A DNA stretch of 64,000 bases, taken from Vibrio superstes (GTDB taxonomy: Bacteria > Pseudomonadota > Gammaproteobacteria > Enterobacterales > Vibrionaceae). Shown one piece after another: positions 1-9,926 of the stretch. The stretch covers positions 186,001 through 250,000 of the forward strand of contig NZ_BCUR01000004.1 of NCBI RefSeq assembly GCF_003569005.1, written 5' to 3'. The first letter of the stretch is position 1. Every line of letters begins with the position of its first letter. Position numbers and translations under genes: made by a program. The notes under the pieces were generated by a model. That model was not told the DNA's origin, ran no database searches, and saw only the letters and a program-made list of their open reading frames with translations.

Positions 1-110
1 CCGGACTTGAGCCACTTTCATACAATTTGCGTGAAACCTTAGAAAACCCTAACTTTATTGTCATAGGCGATCGCGACCTTCCTTGGAATAAGATCCTGAC
101 TCAGGATTAA
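1..110 (+). CDS. C-terminal end of an unidentified protein (partial)
   Basis: An open frame enters the window from the left (codons begin at base 3) and stops with TAA at 108-110, leaving about 35 residues that end in NKILTQD. The tail includes the segment FIVIGDRDLPW, which I cannot assign to a family. It is convergent with bioH, whose stop lies only 7 bases further on, and that tight spacing supports a real gene end rather than a chance frame. No function is proposed. Confidence 0.5.
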   Translation, partial: GLEPLSYNLRETLENPNFIVIGDRDLPWNKILTQD

Positions 111-116
111 TCCCAC

Positions 117-881
117 CTAAAGCTGTTTTATCAAATCACAAAAGGCCTGTTTCTCGCTCATAAACGGAGCATGGGAGGAGGCCTTAAATATGTGCGAGCT
201 TGCCTCCAATTGCTTATCTAACACTGTTGCAACCTTTACCGGTACTAGCCCGTCAAGACGTCCATAGAGGCGATGGATAGGCATAGATAGGGCATTGAGA
301 TGCTCGCGGTAATCAATGGTAGCTAACAATTCAAGACCAAGATGAAGCGCGTTTGGGTTCGGCATAGGGCGCGATAGAACTGCACTCTTCAATTGTTTTA
401 CATCTTGCCTTGCCGATGGGCTACCCATTGCCTGCAGTGCCATGAAGCGCTCAATGGTGCCTTGAAAGTCTTCGGTGAGCTGAGAGGTAAAGTCATTAAG
501 TACACTAGGCGCGATGCCTCTCCATGTACGACCCTCAGCAGAGAAGCGTGGCGAACTCGCTAGCGTTACCAGTTTGGTGACTCTCTGGGCTTGGTGTAGA
601 GCAACATGCGTTGCGATAAGGCCACCTAGAGACCAACCAAGCCATATGGCTTTCTCTGGCGCATCTTGCAGAACCTTATCGGCGATGTCAGCGATAGACT
701 GGCCATGTACTTGATGACTATGTCCATAGCCAGGTAAGTCAACCACATGAACACGAAAGCTTTGGCTCAGCTCTTCAACCACCTGATGCCAAACAGCTCC
801 ATTCATTCCCCAGCCATGGATAAGAATGAGGCTCTCGCCCTCTCCATAAACATCCCAATGTAGCTTGGTCTCTGTGCTCAT
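117..881 (-). CDS. bioH: Pimeloyl-[ACP] methyl ester carboxylesterase BioH
   Basis: Cytoplasmic alpha/beta hydrolase of 254 residues, close to the usual BioH length. In biotin synthesis BioH cleaves the methyl ester of pimeloyl-ACP, ending the BioC-BioH route to pimelate. An oxyanion-hole HGWGM motif is near residue 22, the nucleophile elbow is GWSLGG with Ser84, and the remaining triad positions are Asp210 (GRLDGLVP) and His237 (SSHAPF), matching the family pattern. AGGTGAAAT lies just before the ATG. It is divergent from the comF-like gene, the same neighbourhood (bioH, gntX/comF, nfuA) known from enterobacteria. It lies away from any other bio gene, which is normal for bioH. Confidence 0.95.
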   Translation of the reverse strand: MSTETKLHWDVYGEGESLILIHGWGMNGAVWHQVVEELSQSFRVHVVDLPGYGHSHQVHGQSIADIADKVLQDAPEKAIWLGWSLGGLIATHVALHQAQRVTKLVTLASSPRFSAEGRTWRGIAPSVLNDFTSQLTEDFQGTIERFMALQAMGSPSARQDVKQLKSAVLSRPMPNPNALHLGLELLATIDYREHLNALSMPIHRLYGRLDGLVPVKVATVLDKQLEASSHIFKASSHAPFMSEKQAFCDLIKQL

Positions 882-1001
882 ATTTCACCTGTATTTCATA
901 CCCTTTTAAGCCCTTTAGTGCTCGATCATGGACTAAAAATAAGGGGTAGTAACTAAAGACAATGAGAGCAGATTATTGGAAATCGACGATTAACTCAATG
1001 C

Positions 1002-1742
1002 TTGCATCGTTTCTTAGGTTGGATGCGACATGCTGCGTATACAGTGCTTGGCTCTAATTGCTACGGTTGCGGGAAGTCGTTGCAAGGTGAAACAAACCCT
1101 ACTTGGTGCCCTGAGTGCCAAGATCTTTTAAAGCCAGTTTTTCGCTGTGGGACGTGTGGCACTTTGATGGAAAGGTCTGTGGAACGCTGTGGTGGGTGTA
1201 TAAGCGACCCTCCTCCATGGGACCAACTTTACTGCGTAGGGGAGTACACCGAGCCATTATCTCAATATGTCCAGGGACTTAAGTATCGCCGTCAGGTCTG
1301 GCACGCCAGAGAGTTGGCATCACTGCTTGCCGAACGCTTAGAATCGCCCGCGCTTATATTGTTACCCATTCCACTGCATTGGAGGAGGCAAAGTGTACGA
1401 GGATTTAATCAAAGTGATTATTTGGCCGAGTACCTTTCACAAAGCTTGAAAGAGAAGGTTGGTGTTGAGTCGCAGGTTTTGTCAAAAGCAATAAAGCGCA
1501 TCAAGGTCACGAAGACACAGATGGGGCTTAATCGTAGGCAGCGCTTAGTGAACCTTAAACATGCTTTTTCTTTGTCACCTCATTGCCTAACTAGAATACA
1601 AAATCAGCCTCACATTGCGCTGGTGGATGATGTGGTGACTACGGGAAGTACGGTGGCAGAGGTGTGTTTGTTGTTGAGAGAGCAGGGCGTGCAGCGAATC
1701 GATGTTTATTGTATTTGCAGGGCATCAAAGCCCATTTCATGA
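1002..1742 (+). CDS. ComF/GntX family phosphoribosyltransferase-like protein
   Basis: Protein of about 246 residues with two Cys4 zinc-ribbon-like pairs at the N terminus (Cys20/23 with 36/39, Cys49/52 with 63/66), followed by a type I phosphoribosyltransferase fold carrying the PRPP-binding motif VDDVVTTGST at 208-217. Family members include ComF, needed for DNA uptake in competent bacteria, and E. coli GntX (YhgH); the precise reaction is not settled. Vibrios are naturally transformable, so a competence role is plausible but inferred. The start is uncertain: TTG 1002 gives this length, while ATG 1023 is preceded by AGG at 1016 and would remove seven residues. nfuA follows on the same strand. 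Confidence 0.85.
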   Translation: MHRFLGWMRHAAYTVLGSNCYGCGKSLQGETNPTWCPECQDLLKPVFRCGTCGTLMERSVERCGGCISDPPPWDQLYCVGEYTEPLSQYVQGLKYRRQVWHARELASLLAERLESPALILLPIPLHWRRQSVRGFNQSDYLAEYLSQSLKEKVGVESQVLSKAIKRIKVTKTQMGLNRRQRLVNLKHAFSLSPHCLTRIQNQPHIALVDDVVTTGSTVAEVCLLLREQGVQRIDVYCICRASKPIS

Positions 1743-1897
1743 CTATTACATGTTCATCTGTGTATTTTGACTGTCGTGTCACATTTGTGATTATCAAATA
1801 AATAGCGTTAATGGTTCATTGCTATTACATGTTTGAAAAAAAAATCTAACGGAGTAGAATACCGATAATAACCTACAGAATTACTCAGGTATTTATC

Positions 1898-2488
1898 GTG
1901 TCTAATACAATTACTATTACAGAAAATGCGCAATCGCACTTCGCTAACCTGCTGGCACAGCAAGCAGACGGAACCAACATTCGAGTATTCGTGGTCAACC
2001 CAGGTACGCAGAGTGCTGAGTGTGGCGTATCTTACTGCCCACCAGAAGCGGTAGAAGCAACAGATACTGAATTCCCATACGACGCTTTTTCTGCGTATGT
2101 GGACGAGTTAAGCCTGCCATTTTTGGAAGACGCTGAGATTGACTACGTCACTGATAAGATGGGTTCTCAGCTAACGCTGAAGGCGCCAAACGCTAAAATG
2201 CGTAAAGTGTCAGATGATGCGCCGCTATTAGAGCGCGTTGAGTACGTTATTCAAACTCAGGTCAACCCACAGCTAGCGAGCCACGGTGGTCATCTAAGCC
2301 TAGTGAAAATCACTGACGACGGCATCGCTCTAGTTCAATTTGGCGGCGGTTGTAATGGTTGTTCAATGGTTGATGTAACGCTAAAAGATGGTATCGAGAA
2401 ACAACTGCTTCAAGAGTTTTCTGATGAACTGATTGCGGTTAAAGACGCAACAGAGCACGAGCAGGGCGCTCACTCTTACTATCAGTAA
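1898..2488 (+). CDS. nfuA: Fe/S biogenesis protein NfuA
   Basis: Iron-sulfur carrier of 196 residues that receives a [4Fe-4S] cluster and passes it to apo-enzymes, acting especially under oxidative stress or iron shortage. The N-terminal half is a degenerate A-type carrier domain (about residues 1-95). The C-terminal half is a Nfu domain with the cluster-binding CNGC pair at Cys152 and Cys155 in [11 protein letters not shown]. Length and layout match E. coli NfuA. It lies 155 bases after the ComF-like gene, far enough to have its own promoter, and ends at a strong hairpin terminator shared with convergent envZ. Confidence 0.97.
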   Translation: MSNTITITENAQSHFANLLAQQADGTNIRVFVVNPGTQSAECGVSYCPPEAVEATDTEFPYDAFSAYVDELSLPFLEDAEIDYVTDKMGSQLTLKAPNAKMRKVSDDAPLLERVEYVIQTQVNPQLASHGGHLSLVKITDDGIALVQFGGGCNGCSMVDVTLKDGIEKQLLQEFSDELIAVKDATEHEQGAHSYYQ

Positions 2489-2504
2489 ATCAAATGCTTG
2501 AAGT

Positions 2505-2540
2505 AAAAAGCCGAATTTCATAGTGAAATTCGGCTTTTTT
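2505..2540. terminator. Bidirectional terminator between nfuA and envZ
   Basis: Perfect stem AGCCGAATTTCA / TGAAATTCGGCT with a 3-base loop, flanked by an A run on the left and a T run on the right. It sits between convergent nfuA and envZ and can act on both strands. Confidence 0.9.
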
Positions 2541-2573
2541 GTATCTGAGAATAGTTACTTACTGTGATTGGTA

Positions 2574-3950
2574 TTATTTATGATAAGCATCAAAGGTGAG
2601 TTTAACCCTCAAGCCACCTTCTTTTCGGTTTGACATCTCTATGCTGCCGTTATGTTCAGTAACGATGCGTTTAACGATAGACAGGCCAAGACCTGTGCCC
2701 TCACTACCTCGAGAAGTATCACCGCGAGTGAAGGGTTCAAATACCTTCTGCATCTGCTCATCATCAATGCCGGGTCCATTGTCTTCAACGGATATCCATA
2801 CTTTCTTGTTGTGGTCTGAGACGCCAGTCTTAATACCAATCCATTTATCACCGTAGCGCTTTGAGTTCACTAGCAAGTTGCTTAATGTGCGTCTGATCGG
2901 GATATAACTGGCGTAGATATCGGGCAGATTTTCTTTTAAATCAATATCAAAGGTGTAGTTCAAGATATCTTGGTCAAGACCACTTTCTAGGGGGCCACCT
3001 GCCTCGTAGATCTTAAGTGCGCGTCTTAGTTCTTCCACCATTTCATTGAGGCTGATGTTACTAAAATCGGCGCGATCAACGGGCTTTAGATAGTCAATAA
3101 ACTGAGCAATGATGTCATTACATTCATCGATGTCTTGGATAATCCCCTCAGAGAGGTAGTTGTCTGTTTCTGACATCATTTCAGTCGCCAATCGAATGCG
3201 AGTCAGTGGTGTTCGAATATCATGACTCACGCCTGCAAGCATTAAACGGCGATCGGTTTCGAGCTCTTCAATACCTCTAGCCATCTTGTTGAAGGCAGTA
3301 GTCACAGCGCGTATCTCAGTGGTTCCTTTCTCGGGAAGCGGTTCTGGAATCACCCCATTACCAACACTGATGGCTGCCGATTCTAGGTTTTTAAGTGGCC
3401 GGTTTTGCCAGCGTATAAAGCCCCATCCACCCAGTATTAAGAAAATGGTGATCAGTAAGCTATTGATAAACAACGGCTTAAATTCATTGTGAGTAAGCTC
3501 TGTGAGAGGAACCCTTAGCAGCCAGTTCGGCATGGCGTCGAGCTTGATCCACAGCAGGTAGCTTTCACTGTCGCGGGCAAGTCGAGCTTCTGCGGGAGAG
3601 CCTATTTCTTCGGTGATTTCATCGCTCATGAAATCAAGATAAAAGGCTTTTTGGTATTCTTCTTCAATGGTTCCTGCAAGTGGATGCACGCTAACGCCTA
3701 GCCTAAGCAGCAGGGCTTGCCTAAGTGGAGTAGTGCGTTCACTTTCAGGGATACCAAGCTCTGATTCTTGACGAATTCGAGCATACTCTTCCATCACGAG
3801 GTTGATCTCGTAGGAGAGGATTCGGTTGAACTGCTTGAGACTGGGAAGTAATGCGTAGTTAAAAATCGCGTAGTAAGAGAAGGCCTGACTAGCAATCAAA
3901 AGCGCTATAAAGCCAATGATTGTTTGGGTTATCGAACTACGCGATCGCAT
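2574..3950 (-). CDS. envZ: Osmosensor histidine kinase EnvZ
   Basis: Inner-membrane sensor kinase of 458 residues that phosphorylates and dephosphorylates OmpR. Two membrane segments (about 8-30 and 160-178) enclose a periplasmic region. A HAMP linker follows, then the dimerisation/phosphoacceptor motif VSHDIRTPL with His243, the same number as in E. coli EnvZ. The ATPase domain shows the N box ([11 protein letters not shown]), G1 (DNGPGID), F box (FEPFTRGD) and G2 (GTGLGLSIV). It is encoded 16 bases after ompR on the same strand, so the two form one operon in the usual order. Confidence 0.97.
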   Translation of the reverse strand: MRSRSSITQTIIGFIALLIASQAFSYYAIFNYALLPSLKQFNRILSYEINLVMEEYARIRQESELGIPESERTTPLRQALLLRLGVSVHPLAGTIEEEYQKAFYLDFMSDEITEEIGSPAEARLARDSESYLLWIKLDAMPNWLLRVPLTELTHNEFKPLFINSLLITIFLILGGWGFIRWQNRPLKNLESAAISVGNGVIPEPLPEKGTTEIRAVTTAFNKMARGIEELETDRRLMLAGVSHDIRTPLTRIRLATEMMSETDNYLSEGIIQDIDECNDIIAQFIDYLKPVDRADFSNISLNEMVEELRRALKIYEAGGPLESGLDQDILNYTFDIDLKENLPDIYASYIPIRRTLSNLLVNSKRYGDKWIGIKTGVSDHNKKVWISVEDNGPGIDDEQMQKVFEPFTRGDTSRGSEGTGLGLSIVKRIVTEHNGSIEMSNRKEGGLRVKLTFDAYHK

Positions 3951-3966
3951 TAATAAAACCTAGTGC

Positions 3967-4686
3967 TTAAACTTTACGACCGTCTGGAACAAAGACATAG
4001 CCTAAGCCCCATACAGTTTGGATGTAGCGTGGGTGGCTTGGGTCTTCTTCAAGAATGCGGCGCAGACGAGAGATCTGTACGTCGATTGAGCGCTCCATTG
4101 CTGAGTATTCACGACCACGAGCTAGATTCATTAGCTTGTCGCGTGACATTGGTTCACGAGCATTTGTTACTAGGATCTTAAGAACCGCAAATTCACCAGA
4201 GGTAAGAGGAATTAACTCTTCACCACGATACATTTCGCGAGTCCCTAGGTTTAGCGCAAATTCGCCAAATTCTACGATAGCTTCTTCTGAGCTAGGCGCC
4301 CCAGGTGCTTCAACAGATTGACGACGCAATACCGCTTTTGCACGAGCTAGCAGCTCTCTTGGATTGAATGGTTTTGGTAGGTAATCATCCGCACCGACTT
4401 CTAAGCCAACAATTCTATCGATCTCATCACCTTTAGCGGTAAGCATCAGAATAGGTAGCATGTTATTGGCACTACGCAAACGACGGCAGATAGATAGCCC
4501 ATCTTCTCCCGGCAGCATAAGATCCAATATCATTAAGTTAAAGTTTTCACGGGTTAGCAGGCGATCCATCTGATCAGCATTGGCAACAGAACGGACATGA
4601 AAGCCTTGCTCAGAAAGATAACGCTCTAACAGAGAGCGGAGGCGTGCATCGTCATCGACGACCAAAATCTTGAAATTTTCTTGCAT
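3967..4686 (-). CDS. ompR: Response regulator OmpR
   Basis: Transcription factor of 239 residues paired with EnvZ; in enterobacteria it controls porins and responds to osmolarity and acid, and in vibrios it also controls envelope and virulence genes. The receiver domain has the acidic pocket VVDDDAR near residue 11, phosphoacceptor Asp55 (LDLMLPGEDG) and the conserved Lys in YLPKPFNP. The C-terminal winged helix ends in the typical RGLGYVF-like segment WGLGYVFVPDG. It is the first gene of the ompR-envZ operon; the 219-base gap before it, after greB, presumably holds its promoter. Confidence 0.97.
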   Translation of the reverse strand: MQENFKILVVDDDARLRSLLERYLSEQGFHVRSVANADQMDRLLTRENFNLMILDLMLPGEDGLSICRRLRSANNMLPILMLTAKGDEIDRIVGLEVGADDYLPKPFNPRELLARAKAVLRRQSVEAPGAPSSEEAIVEFGEFALNLGTREMYRGEELIPLTSGEFAVLKILVTNAREPMSRDKLMNLARGREYSAMERSIDVQISRLRRILEEDPSHPRYIQTVWGLGYVFVPDGRKV

Positions 4687-4905
4687 TATAATAGACCTAC
4701 TTAATCCAATTTTTTATTCTAAAAGTGGGAGTTGGCGAGTGCGATCAAGTAGTCCGTCACTATTTGCAAATTCGCTCCTTATCACACCTGACTGATAATA
4801 CCCGTGGAAATGTAACAAAATTGGACTAATTATAGACGGCAAAAGTGTTAGATAATGTTAATAACACCCAATAATCATCATTTTAACTGATGTAACCGGT
4901 GGGTT

Positions 4906-5406
4906 TTAATCAGTTTTGCATTGATCTGGTGATTGGTAACTGATTTTGTTAACAAACCACTCTTTATTACCCTCTGGTGTTCTCACCACGACTTCGTCGT
5001 CAACTTCCTTTTTAAGCAATGCGCGTGCCATCGGAGAATCAATGGAGATATAGTGTTTCACTTCTTCACCATAAATCTCATCGGGCCCAACAATGCGAAA
5101 GTGCTTGGTGTCGCCTTCTTCGTTTTCTATTTCCACCCAAGCACCAAAGAACACTTTACCGTCTTGAGCTGCAGCGTAGTCGACAACCTTAAGGTCGGGT
5201 AGTCGCTTGCGTAGATAGCGAATTCGTCGATCGATTTGTCGTAATAAGCGTTTGTTGTATTGGTAGTCCGCATTTTCAGAGCGGTCACCTAGGCTGGCAG
5301 CCCAAGTGACTATTTTGGTGACCTCTGGACGACGTTCGTTCCACAGGTAATCGTGCTCTTGCTGTAGCTTTTCAAAGCCCTCGCGGGTAATTAAATTTGT
5401 CTTCAT
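4906..5406 (-). CDS. greB: Transcript cleavage factor GreB
   Basis: RNA polymerase secondary-channel factor of 166 residues that stimulates cleavage of backtracked RNA. The N-terminal coiled coil (about 1-75) carries the catalytic tip LGDRSENADYQY, with Asp and Glu at about 41 and 44. The C-terminal FKBP-like domain follows. The basic coil sequence (NKRLLRQIDRRIRYLRKR) favours GreB over GreA. It starts 23 bases after the stop of the upstream exported retropepsin-like gene, so the two may be cotranscribed. Confidence 0.95.
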   Translation of the reverse strand: MKTNLITREGFEKLQQEHDYLWNERRPEVTKIVTWAASLGDRSENADYQYNKRLLRQIDRRIRYLRKRLPDLKVVDYAAAQDGKVFFGAWVEIENEEGDTKHFRIVGPDEIYGEEVKHYISIDSPMARALLKKEVDDEVVVRTPEGNKEWFVNKISYQSPDQCKTD

Positions 5407-5429
5407 CTATGGCTATTGTTCATGCGTGA

Positions 5430-7340
5430 TTACTTACCCAATAGATAAGTATTGTCGCTACCGACGACAACACCATTCTTCAAAAAGTTCTTTCCAAGAA
5501 TCATGCTGTATTCAAAGCGGCTTCTGTCCTGCAGGTTAACACGAACGGTTTTGCTAACCTCGCCAAGTGTTACGTCCATCATGACCACTGGGCGCTCATT
5601 AGGTTTTTCTCCTGCTTTTGCTCGGATGCGCATGATATCGACCACTTCCTTGGTAAAGCTCTGCTCCAAGCCTTCGGCATTTTCATAATCAAAGCTCACC
5701 ATCTCCTTGCCATCTTTTTCGAAGCGTTTGATGTTTAGGGCATTCATTGAGCTGATATCAGCACCGGTATCCAGTTTTACTGAGAACTTAAGCCCTTCAA
5801 CCTGGGCTTTCTCAATGTAACCAGTATGGAACAATGGACGAGGGTCTAGAAGGTCTTCGGTACGCGTATTAACAAGCACGCCATCCTTTTTAAAGGCACG
5901 ACCGATGGCAAAGTGGGGTTCATCGCCCTTGCCAATCGCTTCAAGAGCAAACTCAAGTGTCATCTCTTTACCGCCAATAACCACTTGCTCTTTTAGGATT
6001 GGTCGAACGCTCTCACCCACACGGATTTTACGCTCTACCTTTTTAATGACTTTTTTATCATTGCCGTCGCTGCTTGGAATGTAGAAGCTAACTTGTTCGC
6101 CATTTTTGCCTTTGCTTAGCTCAAAACCATCAACGAATAGCACTGGGGTGTTGATGGCAAAAGAAGGCTCGGCATTCACAGGTGTGCCGTCTAGGTAAAT
6201 GATTTCGTGGGTCGCAACAACCAGTGGATCCCGCTTACTGAGCAGAGTTTCCAGCGTCATGTTTTCTGCGCGCAGTACATTCTTATCTTTAGTATCGATA
6301 ATGAAGTATTTATTGAGCGTATTTTTACCTAAACGCAATTGAGAGCTGTACTTAGAGCGATCCTTCAGGTACGCCAAGATAGGCTTCTCAAAGTCGCCCG
6401 CCTTCACTGGAATAAATACAAGAGGTCGTTCTTCGCCACTGACTCTTAGCATGCGCTCTAGCGGTAGAGTCAGAGTTGTTTTTTCGCCAGATTTATTTGC
6501 AGTATCAAAAGTCACTGTACGTTTTTCTTCATCAATTTTGATGTCCATTGCGTGCATTTGACTGTAGCTGTTAGCTAGGGAGAAGCTGGTTTTTAGTGAG
6601 ACACCATCAACAAAAAACTCTTCGCTGCGTCCAACGATACGAGCGTCATTTTGTGATTGAAGGTAGTCGTAACCGGCAAACACCCACGCATTTTGTTTAA
6701 GGAAGGTTTTACCAATTAGGATAGGTGCCGAGAAGTTGCTGCGGTCGGTCAGGTTAACGTCGGTATTGACGGTAATGCCCGCTATCTTAAGAGGGATATT
6801 GATAACAGGGCGATACAGTGGGATCTCACTGGTGCGACTACGAATAACACTGGTGCGAGCCAGAGGGCGTTCTAATGAGATGACTTCACCGGTCGTGGGG
6901 TGGCGAATATCGAATTTAACCACTCCTTGAATATTTCGCTCAGGGGTATCAAAGCTCTCAAGCCACCAATTGCTCTTAGGGCCACCAAACTCATCGACAA
7001 TCGTCTGCATTAGTTCGGTATCTTGCATCCCTTTGTATTTCTCATTGTTGCTGTAGACGTGGATGTTTTCAGCATGCATTGAGGTGGTGTCAGCGCCGGT
7101 ATCTATTTTACCAATGAAAGGCTGTTCAGTCAGACCATCAATATCTTGGTAGTAGACGTTTTCCACGCGCCCCAGTATGACCTTATCTTGCCATTCAAGG
7201 GCGGGATCTGCAGTGGTGTAGGCCTGCTTGTCGTTCTTCATCATTACGGCAGTATCATTCCCGTCAGCCAACAGAGGTAGGCTGACCATAGAGGCGATGA
7301 GCAGAGAGAGAGACTTGGTTATCTTTTTCATTATCAACAT
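5430..7340 (-). CDS. Exported protein of four retropepsin-like repeats (RimB/PF05618-type)
   Basis: Protein of 636 residues with a basic start and hydrophobic stretch (about 5-25) typical of a signal peptide, so probably periplasmic. It is annotated in relatives as 'ATP-dependent zinc protease', but the visible motif is that of a retropepsin-type aspartic protease: KIDTGAD at 78-84 and KLDTGAD at 522-528. Each unit ends in a segment of the form DRS...LGK.FL (about 199-214, 327-342, 606-620; weaker at 473-486). I therefore read four tandem units, the first and last with intact DTGA and the middle two with substituted motifs (SLANSYSQMHA near 254-264; SFAINTP near 393-399). Start could be ATG 7340 or ATG 7331. 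Substrate unknown. Confidence 0.8.
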   Translation of the reverse strand: MLIMKKITKSLSLLIASMVSLPLLADGNDTAVMMKNDKQAYTTADPALEWQDKVILGRVENVYYQDIDGLTEQPFIGKIDTGADTTSMHAENIHVYSNNEKYKGMQDTELMQTIVDEFGGPKSNWWLESFDTPERNIQGVVKFDIRHPTTGEVISLERPLARTSVIRSRTSEIPLYRPVINIPLKIAGITVNTDVNLTDRSNFSAPILIGKTFLKQNAWVFAGYDYLQSQNDARIVGRSEEFFVDGVSLKTSFSLANSYSQMHAMDIKIDEEKRTVTFDTANKSGEKTTLTLPLERMLRVSGEERPLVFIPVKAGDFEKPILAYLKDRSKYSSQLRLGKNTLNKYFIIDTKDKNVLRAENMTLETLLSKRDPLVVATHEIIYLDGTPVNAEPSFAINTPVLFVDGFELSKGKNGEQVSFYIPSSDGNDKKVIKKVERKIRVGESVRPILKEQVVIGGKEMTLEFALEAIGKGDEPHFAIGRAFKKDGVLVNTRTEDLLDPRPLFHTGYIEKAQVEGLKFSVKLDTGADISSMNALNIKRFEKDGKEMVSFDYENAEGLEQSFTKEVVDIMRIRAKAGEKPNERPVVMMDVTLGEVSKTVRVNLQDRSRFEYSMILGKNFLKNGVVVGSDNTYLLGK

Positions 7341-7557
7341 CCATATCTACCCAACTATTAGCAGCTAGGTTTTTTGTCGGGTTACTGGTTTTAATTCTAA
7401 CTAATAATCAGTGGCTTGCAGGCAAATGTTAGGTTAAATCTTCAAATTAACTCATTGATCGTTGTTTATTCGAGCCATTGCCCCTTTAGCTATCTGGTTT
7501 TTCTGACATTTGCCCCCATAGTTAGTTTCAACCCCAAGGAAAAACAAGTGAATTAAG

Positions 7558-9882
7558 ATGAGTCAGACGATTTTTCAAATTATCGCCGCTGAGCTAAATG
7601 TTGCTACGCAACAGGTTACTGCTACGGCGAACCTGATTGATGAAGGGAATACAGTACCGTTTATCGCTCGCTATAGAAAGGAAGTCACGGGAGGGCTTGA
7701 TGATACCCAGCTGCGTGCCCTAGATAGTCGTTTGACTTATCTACGAGAATTGGCCGAGCGTAGGCAATCGATTCTTAAGTCCATCTCAGACCAGGGTAAG
7801 TTAACCCCTGAGTTGGAAAAAGAGATCAATCAGGCCGATAACAAGACTCGCCTTGAAGACCTCTACCTTCCATATAAGCCCAAGCGTCGCACTAAGGGAC
7901 AGATAGCCATAGAGGCAGGTTTAGAGCCTTTGGCGGATGCGATTTGGGGTAATGCTTCACTTATACCAGAGGTGGAAGCTGAGAAATACTTGAATCCAGA
8001 GCAGGGTATCTCCGACACCAAAGCCGCATTGGATGGCGCTCGAGCCATTATGATGGAACGAATTGCTGAAGATGCCGATCTGCTAGAAAAGCTACGAAAC
8101 TACCTCAATAAGCATGCACAGCTCCAATCTCGAGTGATTTCAGGCAAAGAATCTGAGGGAGAGAAGTTCAAGGATTATTTTGAACATGATGAAGCGATAA
8201 GCCGAGTACCTTCACATCGCGCTCTAGCCATGTTGCGAGGACGCAATGAAGGCTTTTTGCAGTTGTCTCTCAATGCTGACCCTGCACAAGACCCATCCAT
8301 TCGTAGCTCATACTGTGAAAGCATTATCGCGGATCATTACCGAATATCATTAAGCGATGCCCCTGCCGATACGTGGCGCAAGCAAGTTATTAGCTTTGCT
8401 TGGAGAGTGAAGGTCTCCATGCACCTTGAAACAGAGCTAATGTCTGCCATGAAAGAGCGTGCGGAGATAGGCGCTATTGAAGTGTTTGCTACCAACTTGA
8501 AAGACTTGCTAATGGCAGCACCTGCAGGGCCTCGCGCAACATTAGGATTAGATCCTGGACTAAGGACGGGCTGTAAAATCGCAGTGGTCGACGGCACCGG
8601 TAAGGTATTGGCAACGGATGTTATCTATCCACATCCACCACAGAAGCAATACGACAAGTCGATGCAAACCATTGAGCGATTGATAAAACAGCACAATGTA
8701 GATTTGGTGGCGATTGGTAACGGCACGGCTTCACGTGAATCTGACACCTTTATTGGCGATATCATCAAGAAGGGCATCAAGGTACAAAAGATTGTGGTCA
8801 GTGAAGCGGGGGCATCTGTTTATTCAGCCTCTGAATTAGCGGCCAAAGAGTTTCCGAATATGGATGTGTCTTTGCGCGGAGCGGTATCTATTGCCCGTCG
8901 CTTACAAGATCCACTTGCAGAGCTTGTGAAAATTGATCCGAAATCTATTGGTGTGGGTCAATATCAGCATGATGTGAGTCAGTCGTCACTGGCAAAGCGT
9001 TTGGATGCTGTGGTTGAAGACTGTGTAAACGGCGTAGGTGTGGATGTAAACACGGCTTCAGCTGCACTGCTTAACCGCGTTGCGGGCTTATCGACTACTC
9101 TTGCTCAAAACATCGTGGCGCATCGTGATGATAACGGACGCTTTGAAAGCCGAGCTAGCCTTAAAAAAGTCGCCAGGATGGGACCTAAAGCGTTCGAGCA
9201 GAGTGCGGGCTTTCTGCGAATCATGAGTGGTCGCAACCCTCTGGATTCTTCATCTGTTCACCCTGAGGCATACCCAGTCGTCAAAGCGATAGCGGAGAAA
9301 ACCAGCAAGCCTATCTCAAACCTTATCGGTGATAGCGCCTTCCTAGGTCAGCTAAACGCTATCGACTTTACCAATGAGCAATTTGGTCTGCCTACGGTCA
9401 CTGACATTATCAAAGAGCTGGATAAGCCAGGTCGAGACCCAAGACCAGAGTTTAAAACAGCGACCTTCGCCGAGGGTATCGATAAGGTGTCAGACCTTGA
9501 GGTGGGCATGGTGCTTGAGGGCGTGGTCTCTAACGTAGCTAATTTTGGTGCGTTTGTTGATATTGGTGTGCATCAAGATGGCCTTGTTCATATCTCTGCG
9601 CTCACAGATAAATATGTGTCTGATCCGCGAGAGGTAGTGAAAACGGGAGATATTGTTAAGGTTAAGGTGATGGAGGTGGATATCCAGCGCAAGCGTATCG
9701 CTTTATCAATGCGTCTTAATGATCAGCCGGGTCAAGATAATCGTCCAAGCAGGCCGCAAAGCAGCCGAGACAACAAGCGACCAGCGAGAAATGAGCGTCT
9801 CGATAATCGTTCATCCACAGATAATGGCTTGGGCGGCGCTATGGCAGCGGCCTTCGCGAATGCAGGTAAAAAGCGACGCTAA
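7558..9882 (+). CDS. tex: Transcription accessory protein Tex (YhgF)
   Basis: RNA-binding protein of 774 residues, the usual Tex length. The order is an N-terminal helical Tex domain, a YqgF/RuvC-like fold starting near 328 ([14 protein letters not shown]), helix-hairpin-helix repeats near 500-560 ([19 protein letters not shown]), and an S1 RNA-binding domain at about 648-718 ([19 protein letters not shown]). The tail beyond 720 is basic, Arg/Asn/Ser-rich and low in complexity. Tex proteins affect transcription of toxin and stress genes and nucleic-acid handling; the exact role is unsettled. The gene is divergent from the retropepsin-like gene and convergent with recG. Confidence 0.95.
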   Translation: MSQTIFQIIAAELNVATQQVTATANLIDEGNTVPFIARYRKEVTGGLDDTQLRALDSRLTYLRELAERRQSILKSISDQGKLTPELEKEINQADNKTRLEDLYLPYKPKRRTKGQIAIEAGLEPLADAIWGNASLIPEVEAEKYLNPEQGISDTKAALDGARAIMMERIAEDADLLEKLRNYLNKHAQLQSRVISGKESEGEKFKDYFEHDEAISRVPSHRALAMLRGRNEGFLQLSLNADPAQDPSIRSSYCESIIADHYRISLSDAPADTWRKQVISFAWRVKVSMHLETELMSAMKERAEIGAIEVFATNLKDLLMAAPAGPRATLGLDPGLRTGCKIAVVDGTGKVLATDVIYPHPPQKQYDKSMQTIERLIKQHNVDLVAIGNGTASRESDTFIGDIIKKGIKVQKIVVSEAGASVYSASELAAKEFPNMDVSLRGAVSIARRLQDPLAELVKIDPKSIGVGQYQHDVSQSSLAKRLDAVVEDCVNGVGVDVNTASAALLNRVAGLSTTLAQNIVAHRDDNGRFESRASLKKVARMGPKAFEQSAGFLRIMSGRNPLDSSSVHPEAYPVVKAIAEKTSKPISNLIGDSAFLGQLNAIDFTNEQFGLPTVTDIIKELDKPGRDPRPEFKTATFAEGIDKVSDLEVGMVLEGVVSNVANFGAFVDIGVHQDGLVHISALTDKYVSDPREVVKTGDIVKVKVMEVDIQRKRIALSMRLNDQPGQDNRPSRPQSSRDNKRPARNERLDNRSSTDNGLGGAMAAAFANAGKKRR

Positions 9883-9896
9883 TTCCCATTGCTAGC

Positions 9897-9924
9897 AAAA
9901 AGAGCCCTATATAGGGCTCTTTTT
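9897..9924. terminator. Bidirectional terminator between tex and recG
   Basis: Perfect palindromic hairpin AGAGCCCTAT/ATAGGGCTCT with A and T runs on its two sides, in the 44-base gap between the convergent tex and recG stops. Confidence 0.9.
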
Positions 9925-9926
9925 AT

